From contig CALOCY010000004.1 of the NCBI GenBank assembly GCA_942491975.1, forward strand, positions 1,984,001 through 2,048,000: a DNA stretch of 64,000 bases, in the 5' to 3' direction. The position numbers and the translations under genes are program-made. Shown here in pieces: positions 8,821-18,564 of the stretch; the first letter of the stretch is position 1, and each line of letters begins with the position of its first letter. The notes under the pieces are model-generated. The model saw only the letters and a program-made list of their open reading frames with translations, did no database searches and was not told the DNA's origin. Origin of the DNA: CALOCY01 sp942491975 (GTDB lineage Bacteria > Bacteroidota > Bacteroidia > Bacteroidales > Prolixibacteraceae).

Positions 8821-10715
8821 GAATATTTTTTCCTCAGTTTTTTCAGTTCTTTATTTTTTACCTGAACCGGATACTTTTGCTTCAATGAAGAGATCCAATC
8901 CCTTTCCAGCTGCTCCTGATATTTCATCACATAAAATCCCTTCGCCTCTTCCAGTGTTTTCAGGCACTCTTCAATAGTATCCCCTTCAACAAACAGCTGT
9001 TCGGCATCAACACCTAAAGGTTTTTTATCGTTCCAAATATAGTAATCTACAACCGGATTTTGCCCCTGTTCTGTCAATACCTTTTCTACTTTTAACATAT
9101 CTTCACCTTTTTCCGCAAAATCAGTTAAAAAGTCTTTCAATGATATTCCGGCAGATTGAGCACCTGCAATTATCTTACAACACGTATCCGATGTACACGT
9201 AACAATTATTCCTTCAAACCGTTTCTTCCAAGATGGTTTCTCATTGTAGCTGTCATAAAATGCTTTTAATCCCAATGTATCTTCTGCTGCTTTATTCCAC
9301 ACCTCCATTTGCGAAATATTGAACAACAGAATGCCGTCATAATACTCCTGCATCAGACCCTTAAATTCCGGATAGTTTGTTTCAAGCAGACTGTCTTCAT
9401 AAGCAATCATTGTTGAAGAGACGTATTCGCTGTACCATTCATCAATCTGCGAATGTTCAATTACTTTGGGCGACTTCTCTTTTACAAAGCGTTCAAAATC
9501 ACCCAGCGAAAAACGTTGACCGGCAAAAGAGATCAATCCCAACCCATTGCTTAATGTATCGGCTATTGAGAATTTTTTTAATACTTCTTTATCTTCAGTA
9601 AAGGCATATTTATTTTTCAGTTTTTTCACAAAGGTATCCCTACTATGGCTGCTTCTGGCAGGATCTTTTCTTATCTTTTGTTCCAACTCGCTTTTTGCCT
9701 CATCAAATGATGGTGCAGGCCGATAACCCAACCGTTTGATGATGTGCCATCCAAACCGGGTTTTTACGGGTGGGGTCATTGTTCCGTTTTCAGTAAGGGA
9801 GAAAGCAGCTTCAATAAACTCAGGAACCATGTTTTTTACAGATACCCAAGCAAACTGGCCTCCTTTAGCAGCCGTTTTTTTGTCATCAGAATATTTGGAT
9901 GCCAATGTTGCAAAGTCAGCACCATTTTGCAGCTCTTCATATACGGCATCAATCACACTCTTTTTCTGTTGCCACACCTCTTCGCCATCACTAGGGAGTA
10001 CGCGCTGCATGATATGCGCCACGTTCATCTCTCCACGAAATGCACGCTCATTGGTTACATACACAATGTGGTAACCAAAACGTGTACGAAACGGCATACT
10101 GATTTGCCCCACAGGTGTTTCATAAGTAGCATTTTCAAAAGGAAAAACCATTTGGAATCCCCCCAAATAGCCCAAGTATCCCTTGTTATTTTTTGCAGAC
10201 GGATCATGAGAATATTTTTTAGCCAGCTCTCCGAAATCTTCCCCGTTAAGCACCCTGTTTCGTAAATCAAGCACCCGATTGTATGCTTTCAGCGTATCTT
10301 CACCCGAGTGCATCCTTCCGGGCTTTATCAAAATATGACAGGCCTCCCGTTGATGTGTTACCCGATAGTAACCATCTTCAAGCATCTTTTTATCACACGA
10401 TATATCAGTCAGGTAAGTTGCAGCCACTTCAGAACGATATTTCTTCAATTCATTCAAAAACCCGGAAAGCGTATCAAGCCCGGCAGCCTGGGCATCCAAT
10501 ACTTTCAGTTTATAGTTTATAAACAACCCCAAATAGTTATCTACAGACAACCTTAAGCTATCATCCTGGAGATCCAGGTTATTTTTTTTATACAGTCGTT
10601 CAAACTCGTCAACAGTTACTGTCTTATTGCCAATATTAAGCAATATTCTATCTTTTTGTGAAGCCCTGCCTGCTACCGTCAGGCATAAACAAAGAAGTAA
10701 CAATTTCAATCTCAT
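8811..10715 (-). CDS. Parvulin-type peptidyl-prolyl isomerase, large form
   Basis: This 634-residue secreted foldase has a short signal peptide (core LLLLCLCLTVAG, cleavage after GRAS or nearby). A SurA-like N-terminal segment (ILLNIGNKTVTVDEFERLY) is followed by two parvulin domains. The first runs from ACHILIKP near residue 122 to FGYHIVYV near 218. The second runs from VAHIMQ near 230 to FGWHII near 325. The C-terminal 280 residues are a helical extension of unknown role. It is the first gene of the minus-strand envelope operon, 68 bp downstream of guaB, and it overlaps the next gene by 10 bp. Confidence 0.92.
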   Translation of the reverse strand: MRLKLLLLCLCLTVAGRASQKDRILLNIGNKTVTVDEFERLYKKNNLDLQDDSLRLSVDNYLGLFINYKLKVLDAQAAGLDTLSGFLNELKKYRSEVAATYLTDISCDKKMLEDGYYRVTHQREACHILIKPGRMHSGEDTLKAYNRVLDLRNRVLNGEDFGELAKKYSHDPSAKNNKGYLGYLGGFQMVFPFENATYETPVGQISMPFRTRFGYHIVYVTNERAFRGEMNVAHIMQRVLPSDGEEVWQQKKSVIDAVYEELQNGADFATLASKYSDDKKTAAKGGQFAWVSVKNMVPEFIEAAFSLTENGTMTPPVKTRFGWHIIKRLGYRPAPSFDEAKSELEQKIRKDPARSSHSRDTFVKKLKNKYAFTEDKEVLKKFSIADTLSNGLGLISFAGQRFSLGDFERFVKEKSPKVIEHSQIDEWYSEYVSSTMIAYEDSLLETNYPEFKGLMQEYYDGILLFNISQMEVWNKAAEDTLGLKAFYDSYNEKPSWKKRFEGIIVTCTSDTCCKIIAGAQSAGISLKDFLTDFAEKGEDMLKVEKVLTEQGQNPVVDYYIWNDKKPLGVDAEQLFVEGDTIEECLKTLEEAKGFYVMKYQEQLERDWISSLKQKYPVQVKNKELKKLRKKYSCE

Positions 10716-10735
10716 GATACTACATATTTACAAAA

Positions 10736-10763
10736 AAGGCTGACGCGTGCCAGCCTTAATGAA
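10736..10763 (-). terminator. guaB terminator
   Basis: On the minus strand a 7-bp stem (AAGGCTG/CAGCCTT, 10736-10742 with 10751-10757) is followed by a T6 run. It lies just after guaB and before the foldase operon. Confidence 0.75.
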
Positions 10764-10783
10764 ACGAATATACAAAACTTTTA

Positions 10784-12256
10784 TTATCTACTATAATTGG
10801 GTGCTTCACGTGTAATCGTCACATCGTGAGGATGGCTTTCTTCCATACCTGAAGCAGTAATTTTCACAAATTTCGCATGCTGCAATGTTTTAATATTGGC
10901 TGCACCGCAATATCCCATTCCTGCCCTCAATCCGCCAAGCATCTGATACAGTACTTCATAAAGTGTCCCCTTATAAGGAACCCTCGCAGCAATACCTTCC
11001 GGGACCAGTTTATTAATATCATCTTCAACATCCTGAAAATAACGGTCTTTAGAGCCGGCTTGCATTGCCTCAACCGATCCCATACCCCGGTACGATTTAA
11101 ATTTACGTCCCTGATAGATGATTGTCTCGCCCGGAGACTCTTCCACACCGGCAAACATTGAGCCTGCCATTACCGAGTTAGCCCCGGCAGCCAGAGCTTT
11201 TACAATGTCTCCCGAATAACGCAATCCGCCATCTGCAATAATCGGCACCCCTGAATCCCGAATGGCCTTTGCCACATTATAGATTGCAGAAAGTTGGGGT
11301 ACCCCTACCCCTGCCACAACGCGGGTTGTGCAAATAGAACCCGGGCCTATCCCTACTTTTACACCGTCAGCTCCCGCTAAAACAAGATCGGTTGCCGCTT
11401 CGGGAGTTGCAATATTTCCGGCAACAAAATCTTTTTCAGGATATTTTGCTTTGGCCTTGCGCAGTATTTCCAGTACACGGATCGAATGCCCGTGTGCCGT
11501 ATCGATAACAATGGCATCCACATGTGCTTTTACCAACTCATCAATACGCTCCATGGTGTCTGCTGCAATTCCTACCCCTGCAGCTACACGCAAGCGTCCT
11601 TTTTCATCTTTACAGGCAAATGGTTTATCTTTTGCTTTGGTAATATCTTTATAGGTGACAAGGCCTACCAGTTTATAATCTTTATCAACTACCGGCAATT
11701 TTTCAATCTTATGTTCCTGAAGTATTTCCGCAGCTTTTTCAAGGTCTGTCGAGTCGGATGTAACAATCAACTGCTCTTTAGTGGTCATCACTTCACTAAT
11801 CGATTTGCCCATATCCCGTTGAAAACGAAGGTCACGATTCGTAACAATCCCAATCAGGTAACCAGAATTGTCAATCACGGGAATACCACCGATTTTATAA
11901 CTTTTCATGATCTGAAGTGCATCCCCCACACTCTTGCGCCCTGAAATGGTAACCGGATCGAAAATCATTCCGTTTTCAGCACGTTTAACCGTATAAACCT
12001 GCTTGGCCTGCTCTTCAATGGGCATATTTTTATGAATAACACCTATTCCCCCCTCACGGGCAATTGCTATTGCCAAAGGTGCTTCTGTTACAGTATCCAT
12101 TGCAGCAGAAACAATTGGAGAGTTCAGTTGTATATTTCTGGTAAAAAAAGAGGTCAGGTCAACATCACGTGGCAATAACTCTGAATAGGCCGGTACCAAA
12201 AGTACATCATCAAATGTTAAGCCTTCTGAAATAACTTTTTCGGAAAGAAACGACAT
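10784..12256 (-). CDS. guaB: IMP dehydrogenase
   Basis: This enzyme converts IMP to XMP with NAD+, the committed step to guanine nucleotides. The 490-residue length is typical. The N-terminal EGLTFDDVLLVPAYSE is diagnostic. Two CBS domains (about 95-215) sit within the TIM barrel. The catalytic loop GPGSICTTR near 305 carries the active-site Cys, and the mobile flap has YRGMGS near 390. It is divergent from recQ, with a promoter in between, and ends at an intrinsic terminator. Confidence 0.98.
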   Translation of the reverse strand: MSFLSEKVISEGLTFDDVLLVPAYSELLPRDVDLTSFFTRNIQLNSPIVSAAMDTVTEAPLAIAIAREGGIGVIHKNMPIEEQAKQVYTVKRAENGMIFDPVTISGRKSVGDALQIMKSYKIGGIPVIDNSGYLIGIVTNRDLRFQRDMGKSISEVMTTKEQLIVTSDSTDLEKAAEILQEHKIEKLPVVDKDYKLVGLVTYKDITKAKDKPFACKDEKGRLRVAAGVGIAADTMERIDELVKAHVDAIVIDTAHGHSIRVLEILRKAKAKYPEKDFVAGNIATPEAATDLVLAGADGVKVGIGPGSICTTRVVAGVGVPQLSAIYNVAKAIRDSGVPIIADGGLRYSGDIVKALAAGANSVMAGSMFAGVEESPGETIIYQGRKFKSYRGMGSVEAMQAGSKDRYFQDVEDDINKLVPEGIAARVPYKGTLYEVLYQMLGGLRAGMGYCGAANIKTLQHAKFVKITASGMEESHPHDVTITREAPNYSR

Positions 12257-12299
12257 GTGTGATTTTTTTAAGTTTACTTATACTACTATTATTCGATTG

Positions 12300-12307
12300 C
12301 AAAAGTA
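12300..12307 (-). promoter_or_regulatory. guaB -7 promoter element
   Basis: The minus strand reads TACTTTTG, a perfect TAnnTTTG, ending 43 bp upstream of the guaB ATG. No convincing -33 TTTG was found. Confidence 0.5.
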
Positions 12308-12407
12308 CAAAAAAAAGTAAACGCCAGCGATGACTATATTACGAATATTTCGTGTTATTCTTCCACATATCTTCCGGAGATAATCATTATCTTAGTATTA
12401 TCTGTTT

Positions 12408-12415
12408 TACATTTG
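12408..12415 (+). promoter_or_regulatory. recQ -7 promoter element TACATTTG
   Basis: A perfect TAnnTTTG ends 8 bp before the ATG at 12424. This predicts a nearly leaderless transcript and argues against a start upstream of 12408. Confidence 0.5.
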
Positions 12416-12423
12416 CAATTGGC

Positions 12424-14325
12424 ATGTCAACATTCAGGCAAATATTGACCCAATACTGGGGTTATTCTAATTTTCGCGAGCTTCAGGAGGAGATCATCCA
12501 ATCGGTCGCCGATGGGAAAGATACCCTTGGACTGATGCCTACCGGAGGGGGAAAATCAATCACATTTCAGGTATACTCCCTCTCCGTTGATGGCATTTGC
12601 CTGGTTGTAACACCGCTGATTGCCCTTATGAAAGACCAGGTTGAGAACCTGAACAAGCGGGGAATCAAAGCACTGGCGATCTATTCCGGCATGAGTAAAG
12701 AGGAGATAAAAAGGACACTTGAAAATGCTGTGTGGGGCGACTATAAGTTTCTTTACATTTCGCCCGAGAGAATCGGGTCACGCCAGTTTCAGGAGCGTGT
12801 GGTGCAGATGAACGTCAACCTTGTCACAGTAGACGAGTCGCATTGCATTTCACAGTGGGGTTATGATTTTCGCCCATCGTACCTGAAAATTGCCGAATTG
12901 CGCCAATTGCTGCCAAAGGTACCCATACTTGCCCTTACAGCAACTGCCACCCCTAATGTGGTAGACGATATTCAAACGCAGTTGTTGTTTAAGAAAAAAA
13001 ACGTCCTGAAAAAAAGTTTTATCCGCGAGAACCTATCTTATCTGGTCAGGCATGAAGAAGACAAACAAGGCTACCTGTTGCGATCATTGAAAAAAAGCAA
13101 AGGGTCTGGTGTTGTCTATGTCAGAAGCCGTAAACGCACAAAAGAGATTGCACAACTGTTATTGAAAAATAGTATATCTGCCGATTATTACCATGCCGGA
13201 TTGCCTAACGATAGCCGCAATAAAAAACAAGCGGCATGGATGTCGGGGAAATGCAGGGTGATTGTGGCTACCAATGCTTTTGGCATGGGTATTGACAAGC
13301 CCGATGTACGTTTTGTTATCCACATTGACACACCCGATTCTCTCGAAGCCTATTTTCAGGAAGCAGGAAGAGGCGGAAGAGATGGCAAAAAAGCATCAGC
13401 AGTACTTCTGTTCAACAATTCCGATAAGCGAAAACTGCAAAAAAACCTGCCGGATAAATTCCCTCCACCCGATCAGATTAAACGTATCTACAGTGCGTTG
13501 GGAAACTATTTTCAGATTGCAACAGGGTATGGAAAAGACAGCATCTATGATTTTGATATTGCCGATTTTGCACGTTCATATAACCAGCAAATTATAAAAA
13601 TATATAACAGCCTGAAGATATTACAGCGGTGCAATTACCTCGAACTCACCGAAGAGATTGACAACCCTTCGAGGGTGTGTTTTAAAATCCAACGTGACGA
13701 CCTTTACAAATTTCAGGTGGCCAATTCGGCATTCGATGCATTTATCAAATTGCTGCTACGTTCATATACCGGGTTGTTCTCGCAATATACGCCCATCAAC
13801 GAGACACTGTTGGCCCGGCGTGCCAACACAGGCACTGAGGTGATTTATAAGTACCTCAACCGGTTAAAAGCACTGAATATTATTGATTATATCCCTCAGA
13901 AAAAGACCCCTTACATTGTTTATACCACAGAACGGCTGGAAGAAAAACGGTTGAGATTCAGCCCCGAAAACTACAGCGAGCGTAAAAAACTGTATGAGAA
14001 GCAGATCAACCACGTATTACACTACGCTGAAAATATGGCCAAGTGCCGTAGTCAGTTATTGGTTGAATATTTTGGCGAACGCACTTCAGCCCGGTGCGGA
14101 CACTGCGACGTATGCCGCTCACGTAACAGCCTCGATATGAACAGCCTTGAATTTGAGAAATATAAAGATCAGGTAAAACAGCTGCTGCAAAACGAGCCTT
14201 ACTCCATCGAACAGCTTATGATAAAGGTAACAGGCAATACCGATGATGCCATACGGGTAATCCACTGGCTGGTCGATAATGAAAAGATCAGGTACCGTAC
14301 CGATCAAAGACTGGAATGGATATAG
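12424..14325 (+). CDS. recQ: ATP-dependent DNA helicase RecQ
   Basis: This 633-residue 3'-5' helicase acts in recombination repair. The start at 12424 (MSTFRQILTQYWGYSNFRELQ) is chosen because it matches the family N-terminus. A longer reading from 12352 would run through the promoter. Walker A is PTGGGKS near 39-45, the DESH box is in TVDESHCISQWG near 138, and motif VI is QEAGRGGRDG near 320. The RecQ-Ct zinc site is CRSQLLVEYFG then CGHCDVC near 540-565. No HRDC domain is evident after the winged helix, as in other short Bacteroidetes RecQ proteins. Confidence 0.95.
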   Translation: MSTFRQILTQYWGYSNFRELQEEIIQSVADGKDTLGLMPTGGGKSITFQVYSLSVDGICLVVTPLIALMKDQVENLNKRGIKALAIYSGMSKEEIKRTLENAVWGDYKFLYISPERIGSRQFQERVVQMNVNLVTVDESHCISQWGYDFRPSYLKIAELRQLLPKVPILALTATATPNVVDDIQTQLLFKKKNVLKKSFIRENLSYLVRHEEDKQGYLLRSLKKSKGSGVVYVRSRKRTKEIAQLLLKNSISADYYHAGLPNDSRNKKQAAWMSGKCRVIVATNAFGMGIDKPDVRFVIHIDTPDSLEAYFQEAGRGGRDGKKASAVLLFNNSDKRKLQKNLPDKFPPPDQIKRIYSALGNYFQIATGYGKDSIYDFDIADFARSYNQQIIKIYNSLKILQRCNYLELTEEIDNPSRVCFKIQRDDLYKFQVANSAFDAFIKLLLRSYTGLFSQYTPINETLLARRANTGTEVIYKYLNRLKALNIIDYIPQKKTPYIVYTTERLEEKRLRFSPENYSERKKLYEKQINHVLHYAENMAKCRSQLLVEYFGERTSARCGHCDVCRSRNSLDMNSLEFEKYKDQVKQLLQNEPYSIEQLMIKVTGNTDDAIRVIHWLVDNEKIRYRTDQRLEWI

Positions 14326-14380
14326 TGCCGATTTATTGCCATGATAGTGCCCCTCCTGTTCACGTGTCCTAAAAACTTCT

Positions 14381-14388
14381 TACCTTTG
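14381..14388 (+). promoter_or_regulatory. -7 promoter element of the DUF5063 operon
   Basis: TACCTTTG is a perfect TAnnTTTG, ending 24 bp upstream of the ATG at 14413. No clear -33 box was found. Confidence 0.5.
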
Positions 14389-14412
14389 CACCGTTTTAAA
14401 AGATGATGAGGA

Positions 14413-15048
14413 ATGAATGAGGAAGGCTTTGAACATATTGTATATTCACGCAACGTACTGGAGTTTGTGACAGTTGCCAATGAATTCTGCCATTTTACAG
14501 AGTCCATTGACGCACATCAGCGGAAAGAGTTCGTCCACAAAACCCAAAAAGTATTGACCCTGCTTTACCTGAAAGCAAGCATGCTCCCGCAGGTTGAAGA
14601 TTTATTGGAAGAGACACCCGAAAAATTTGTTTCGGAAGATGATTACAATTACCTGCAACGAAAAATCACAACAAAAATGGGCGAATTTGATACCTATCAG
14701 GAGGTTTTTGACCCTGATATGCAGTATAGTGATGCCCCTATTGCCGCAAGCCTTGCCGAAAATATTACCGATATTTATCAGGACCTGAAAGATTTTACAC
14801 TGGCTTACCGGATAGGCACCCTGGAGGTAATGAACGATGCCCTTTTCGAGTGCCAGCAAAATTTTGAACATTACTGGGGCCAGAAACTGGTAAATGCACT
14901 ACGTGCGCTTCATGCCCTTATCTACGGCGATGTAAACCTTGATGAAGCATCCCATACCCCTACCTCACAAAAAGATGAGAACGGACATGAGGATAACATA
15001 TTAAAACAGCATTTTAACCATTACAAAAACGAAACAGACCAGCAATAA
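14413..15048 (+). CDS. DUF5063 domain-containing protein
   Basis: This 211-residue cytosolic protein is predicted all-helical. Its N-terminal half resembles DUF5063 (YSRNVLEFVTVANEFCHF, then LLYLKASMLPQVEDLLEE), a Bacteroidetes family of unknown function. It is the first gene of a three-gene unit: the 3'-5' exonuclease follows after 2 bp and the RNA methyltransferase overlaps that by one base. The steady co-occurrence with an RNase D-like nuclease and an RlmI-like enzyme suggests a link to RNA metabolism, but nothing in the sequence shows an active site. Confidence 0.85.
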   Translation: MNEEGFEHIVYSRNVLEFVTVANEFCHFTESIDAHQRKEFVHKTQKVLTLLYLKASMLPQVEDLLEETPEKFVSEDDYNYLQRKITTKMGEFDTYQEVFDPDMQYSDAPIAASLAENITDIYQDLKDFTLAYRIGTLEVMNDALFECQQNFEHYWGQKLVNALRALHALIYGDVNLDEASHTPTSQKDENGHEDNILKQHFNHYKNETDQQ

Positions 15049-15050
15049 AT

Positions 15051-15632
15051 ATGATGTTTCAGGAAGAGATTACAAAGGAAGAGTTGGATGAGTTGCCATT
15101 GAAACAGTTTGAAGGTGATGTAATTGTAGTTGACCAACCGGACCAGGTAGGTAAAGCCGTTAATTATTTAACCCACCATCGCATCATCGGATTTGATACA
15201 GAAACACGCCCCTCCTTCAAAAAAGGAGAGGTTTATCGGGTATCCCTTTTGCAATTGGGTTCGACCGAACGCGTTTACCTGTTCCGGCTCAATAAAATCG
15301 GTTTTCCACCTGAGCTGCGGCAACTGTTAGCCAATCCTGCGCACACAAAAGTAGGTGTTGCCATCAGGGATGATATTAAGACATTGCAACGGCTCAAAAA
15401 ATTTACGCCCAAAGGTTTTATTGAGCTACAAAATATGGTAAAAGAGTACGGCATCAACAATTTTAGTTTGAAGAAGCTTTCGGGCATTGTCCTCGGTTTT
15501 CGCATTTCAAAATCGCAACGGTTGTCCAACTGGGAAGCCGACGAGCTGAGCGAGGCACAACAGGTTTATGCCGCTACCGATGCGTGGGCAGCACACGAAA
15601 TTTATTGTACACTTGTAAACGGAGGGCAATAA
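15051..15632 (+). CDS. 3'-5' exonuclease, RNase D-like (DEDDy)
   Basis: This 193-residue nuclease has the DnaQ/RNase D fold. The first catalytic pair is in GFDTET (Asp49, Glu51). The second aspartate is in the RDDIKTL segment near 105, and the DEDDy motif YAATDAWAAHEIY is near the C-terminus. The HRDC domains of full RNase D are absent. It probably trims RNA 3' ends, though DNA cannot be excluded. It is translationally coupled to the following methyltransferase gene through TAATG, and its last codons contain GGAGGG, which may serve as that gene's ribosome binding site. Confidence 0.9.
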   Translation: MMFQEEITKEELDELPLKQFEGDVIVVDQPDQVGKAVNYLTHHRIIGFDTETRPSFKKGEVYRVSLLQLGSTERVYLFRLNKIGFPPELRQLLANPAHTKVGVAIRDDIKTLQRLKKFTPKGFIELQNMVKEYGINNFSLKKLSGIVLGFRISKSQRLSNWEADELSEAQQVYAATDAWAAHEIYCTLVNGGQ

Positions 15633-16822
15633 TGGCCAAATCATACACAAAAATCGTACTCAAATCGGGAAAAGACCAGTCGTTAAGACGTTTTCACCCC
15701 TGGGTATTTTCCGGTGCCATCAAAAAAATATACGGAGAAGTCAGCGAAGGTGATATTGTTACTGTTTACTCGAACAAAGATGAGTTTTTAGGACTGGGGC
15801 ACTATCAGATTGGTTCCATTGCCGTCAGGGTATTTTCATTTGAAGAGACCAGACCCGATTACGCCTTCTGGAAAGCGAAATTTGCCCGTGCCTTCCAGCT
15901 GCGCCAACAATTGGGGCTGGCTGATAATCCCGACAATAATGTGTACCGCCTGTTGCATGCCGAAGGTGATGGTATGCCCGGTCTGATTGTTGACTTTTAC
16001 AACGGTACGGCCGTTATGCAGATGCACTCCATTGGCATGTACCTGATCCGTGATGAGCTGGCAAAAGCACTTAAAGAGGTGATGGGCGAACGGCTCACGG
16101 CTGTTTACGATAAGAGTGCCAAAACATTGCCCTTCAAAGCCAATATCGAGGCCAAAGACAGCTACCTGCTGGGTGAAACTACCGGCAACGAGGTGACGGA
16201 GTACGGGCTTACATTTAAAGTAGATTGGGAGAGCGGACAGAAGACAGGCTTTTTTGTCGATCAGCGCGAGAACCGCAAACTGCTTGAACATTATGCTAAA
16301 GGGCGTTCTGTTTTGAACATGTTTTGCTATACCGGGGGTTTTTCGTTTTTTGCCATGAACGGGAATGCCAAACTGGTACATTCGGTAGATGCTTCGGCCA
16401 AAGCCATTGACCTGACCAACGAGAATGTTGAGCTGAACTTTCCCAACGATAAACGTCATGAAGCATTTACAGCCGATGCGTTTGAGTACCTGAAAGATAT
16501 TAAGGACAAATATGATTTGATTGTGCTTGACCCGCCTGCATTTGCCAAACACCGCGATGCGATGCACCATGCGCTACAGGGATATAAACGAATCAACGCC
16601 AGGGCATTTGAGCAGATCAGGCCGGGGGGTATCCTGTTTACGTTCAGTTGTTCACAGGTAGTAAGCAAAGATAAATTCCGTGAAGCCGTATTTTCGGGAG
16701 CGGCCATTTCCGGACGCAACGTACGGATACTGCACCAGCTCACACAGCCTGGCGACCACCCCATTAATATTTACCACCCCGAAGGGGAGTATCTTAAGGG
16801 ATTGGTGTTGTATGTGGAGTAA
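15632..16822 (+). CDS. RlmI-like class I SAM-dependent RNA methyltransferase
   Basis: This 396-residue enzyme resembles RlmI, which methylates C5 of C1962 in 23S rRNA. The start at 15632 (MAKSYTKIVLKSGKD) is preferred over an in-frame ATG at 15584, which lies inside the exonuclease gene. A GGAGGG sequence sits 5 bases upstream of it. The N-terminus is a PUA domain (RRFHPWVFSGAI). SAM motif I is LNMFCYTGGFSFFA near 228, motif IV is DPPAFAK near 300, and the catalytic Cys is probably in FSCSQVV near 347. The start overlaps the upstream stop by one base. Confidence 0.9.
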   Translation: MAKSYTKIVLKSGKDQSLRRFHPWVFSGAIKKIYGEVSEGDIVTVYSNKDEFLGLGHYQIGSIAVRVFSFEETRPDYAFWKAKFARAFQLRQQLGLADNPDNNVYRLLHAEGDGMPGLIVDFYNGTAVMQMHSIGMYLIRDELAKALKEVMGERLTAVYDKSAKTLPFKANIEAKDSYLLGETTGNEVTEYGLTFKVDWESGQKTGFFVDQRENRKLLEHYAKGRSVLNMFCYTGGFSFFAMNGNAKLVHSVDASAKAIDLTNENVELNFPNDKRHEAFTADAFEYLKDIKDKYDLIVLDPPAFAKHRDAMHHALQGYKRINARAFEQIRPGGILFTFSCSQVVSKDKFREAVFSGAAISGRNVRILHQLTQPGDHPINIYHPEGEYLKGLVLYVE

Positions 16823-16985
16823 TTTACTGAACCTATTCTTGTGTGGGTATTCAGGCTTATCCTGGATATCTCAATATGATTTTTCCGAGTTCCCTCTTTT
16901 TGAAAAGAGAAATTAAAGGTGAGTCTTTTCACCAGGTGACGTCTATCTCTCTCTGTATTTTTTCGAATGTTTCACCAATTGTTAC

Positions 16986-18401
16986 CTACTGTTCGTAAGC
17001 TTCCAGCAATACAACATTCTCCACGTGGTGGGTATGGGGGAACATGTCAACCGGCTGCACCCTGGTTACACGGTATTTTTCATTTAACAGGCTCAGGTCG
17101 CGTGCCTGTGTGGCAGGATTGCAACTTACATACACAATACGTGAGGGGGCGGCATTGAGGATGGTCTTTACCACATCTTCATGCATCCCGGCACGTGGCG
17201 GATCGGTAATGATAACATCGGGCTTTCCGTGATCGGCAATAAATGCATCGTTAAGTACAGCCTTCATATCACCGGCATAAAAGAGGGTATTGTCAATTTT
17301 ATTGTTTGCCGAGTTGATGCGGGCATCATTAATGGCCTCAGGGACATACTCAATACCAATTACCTTTTGTGCCCGGGAAGCGACAAAATTGGCAATGGTT
17401 CCGGTGCCGGTATAGAGGTCATACACAACTTCGTTGCCGGTGAGTTGTGCAAAATTTTGGGTGACTTTATACAGCTCATGAGCTTGCCTGGAATTGGTTT
17501 GGTAGAATGATTTGGGGCCAATCTTGAATTTTAATCCCTCCATCTCCTCAAAAATATGGTCACGCCCTTTAAACAGGACAATCTCCTGATCGGTAATGGT
17601 ATCGTTGGCTTTGCCATTGATCACATATTGCAGCGAGGTGATTTCAGGAAAGCAGCCGGTTAAGAAATTGAGGAGCTTTTCGCGTTCTGCTTTGTCCTCT
17701 TTATAGAACGAGAGAATGACCATCAATTCACCATTCGACGAAGTGCGGATGATGAGTGTGCGTAAAAATCCGGTTTGTCCTTTCAGGTTAAAAAACTTCA
17801 GGTTATGCATTAATGCGTACTCCCTGACCGTATTCCTGATGGCATTGGAAGGATCGGCCTGAAGCCAGCATTTGTTGACATCAATAACTTTGTCGAACAT
17901 GCCGGGAATATGAAAACCTACAGCGTTGCGGTTGGTGTGTTCAACCTCCGATTCCATCTCTTCAAAGGTCAGCCACCGTTTATCGGAAAATGTAAATTCC
18001 AACTTATTGCGGTAAAAAGTGGTCGCTGAAGACCCTAAAATAGGGTTGACGGGGGGCAGATCGATATTTCCTATACGGGTCAGTTGGTCAACAACCTGTT
18101 TCTGTTTATATTCGAGTTGTTTGGCATAAGGCAGGTTTTGCCATTTACAGCCGCCGCATACACCGTAGTGTTCACAAAACGGTTCTTCACGCCCCGAAGC
18201 GTATTCATGGATACGGGTTACCCGTGCTTCCTGGTATTTCTTGCGTTTTTTGGTTACCTGCAGGTCTACCACATCTCCCGGGACAACGTGTGTGGTAAAT
18301 ACCACCATGTCGTTTACTTTTGCAATGGCTTTTCCTTCGGCACCCACATCAACAATGGTTACCTTCTCGTAAAATGGTTTATTTTTTCTGCTCCGTCCCA
18401 C
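16986..18401 (-). CDS. rlmD: 23S rRNA (uracil-1939-C5)-methyltransferase RlmD
   Basis: This TrmA/RumA-family enzyme methylates U1939 of 23S rRNA. A TRAM domain (EKVTIVDVGAEGKAIAK) is followed by the iron-sulfur site CEHYGVCGGCKWQ. SAM motif I is LYTGTGTIANFVA, and the catalytic region is DPPRAGMH with CNPATQARDL. I chose the GTG at 18399-18401, giving MGRSRKNKPFYEKV (471 residues), because relatives start there. An ATG at 18467 would add 22 unlike residues. It is convergent with the RlmI-like gene, so two 23S rRNA methylases lie side by side. Confidence 0.92.
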   Translation of the reverse strand: MGRSRKNKPFYEKVTIVDVGAEGKAIAKVNDMVVFTTHVVPGDVVDLQVTKKRKKYQEARVTRIHEYASGREEPFCEHYGVCGGCKWQNLPYAKQLEYKQKQVVDQLTRIGNIDLPPVNPILGSSATTFYRNKLEFTFSDKRWLTFEEMESEVEHTNRNAVGFHIPGMFDKVIDVNKCWLQADPSNAIRNTVREYALMHNLKFFNLKGQTGFLRTLIIRTSSNGELMVILSFYKEDKAEREKLLNFLTGCFPEITSLQYVINGKANDTITDQEIVLFKGRDHIFEEMEGLKFKIGPKSFYQTNSRQAHELYKVTQNFAQLTGNEVVYDLYTGTGTIANFVASRAQKVIGIEYVPEAINDARINSANNKIDNTLFYAGDMKAVLNDAFIADHGKPDVIITDPPRAGMHEDVVKTILNAAPSRIVYVSCNPATQARDLSLLNEKYRVTRVQPVDMFPHTHHVENVVLLEAYEQ

Positions 18402-18564
18402 AGTTTTATACGTTAATTTGTTCGCGGTGCAAATATAGTAATAGATCACCAGATTGCCAGATGTCACGTGTTTGTCGGGATTATTTTTTGATTTTTAGTG
18501 AATTGGCGATGTTTTTGTCTATGTGCTGAAATCTCTGTATTTTCAATCTTTAAATTTTGACCAA

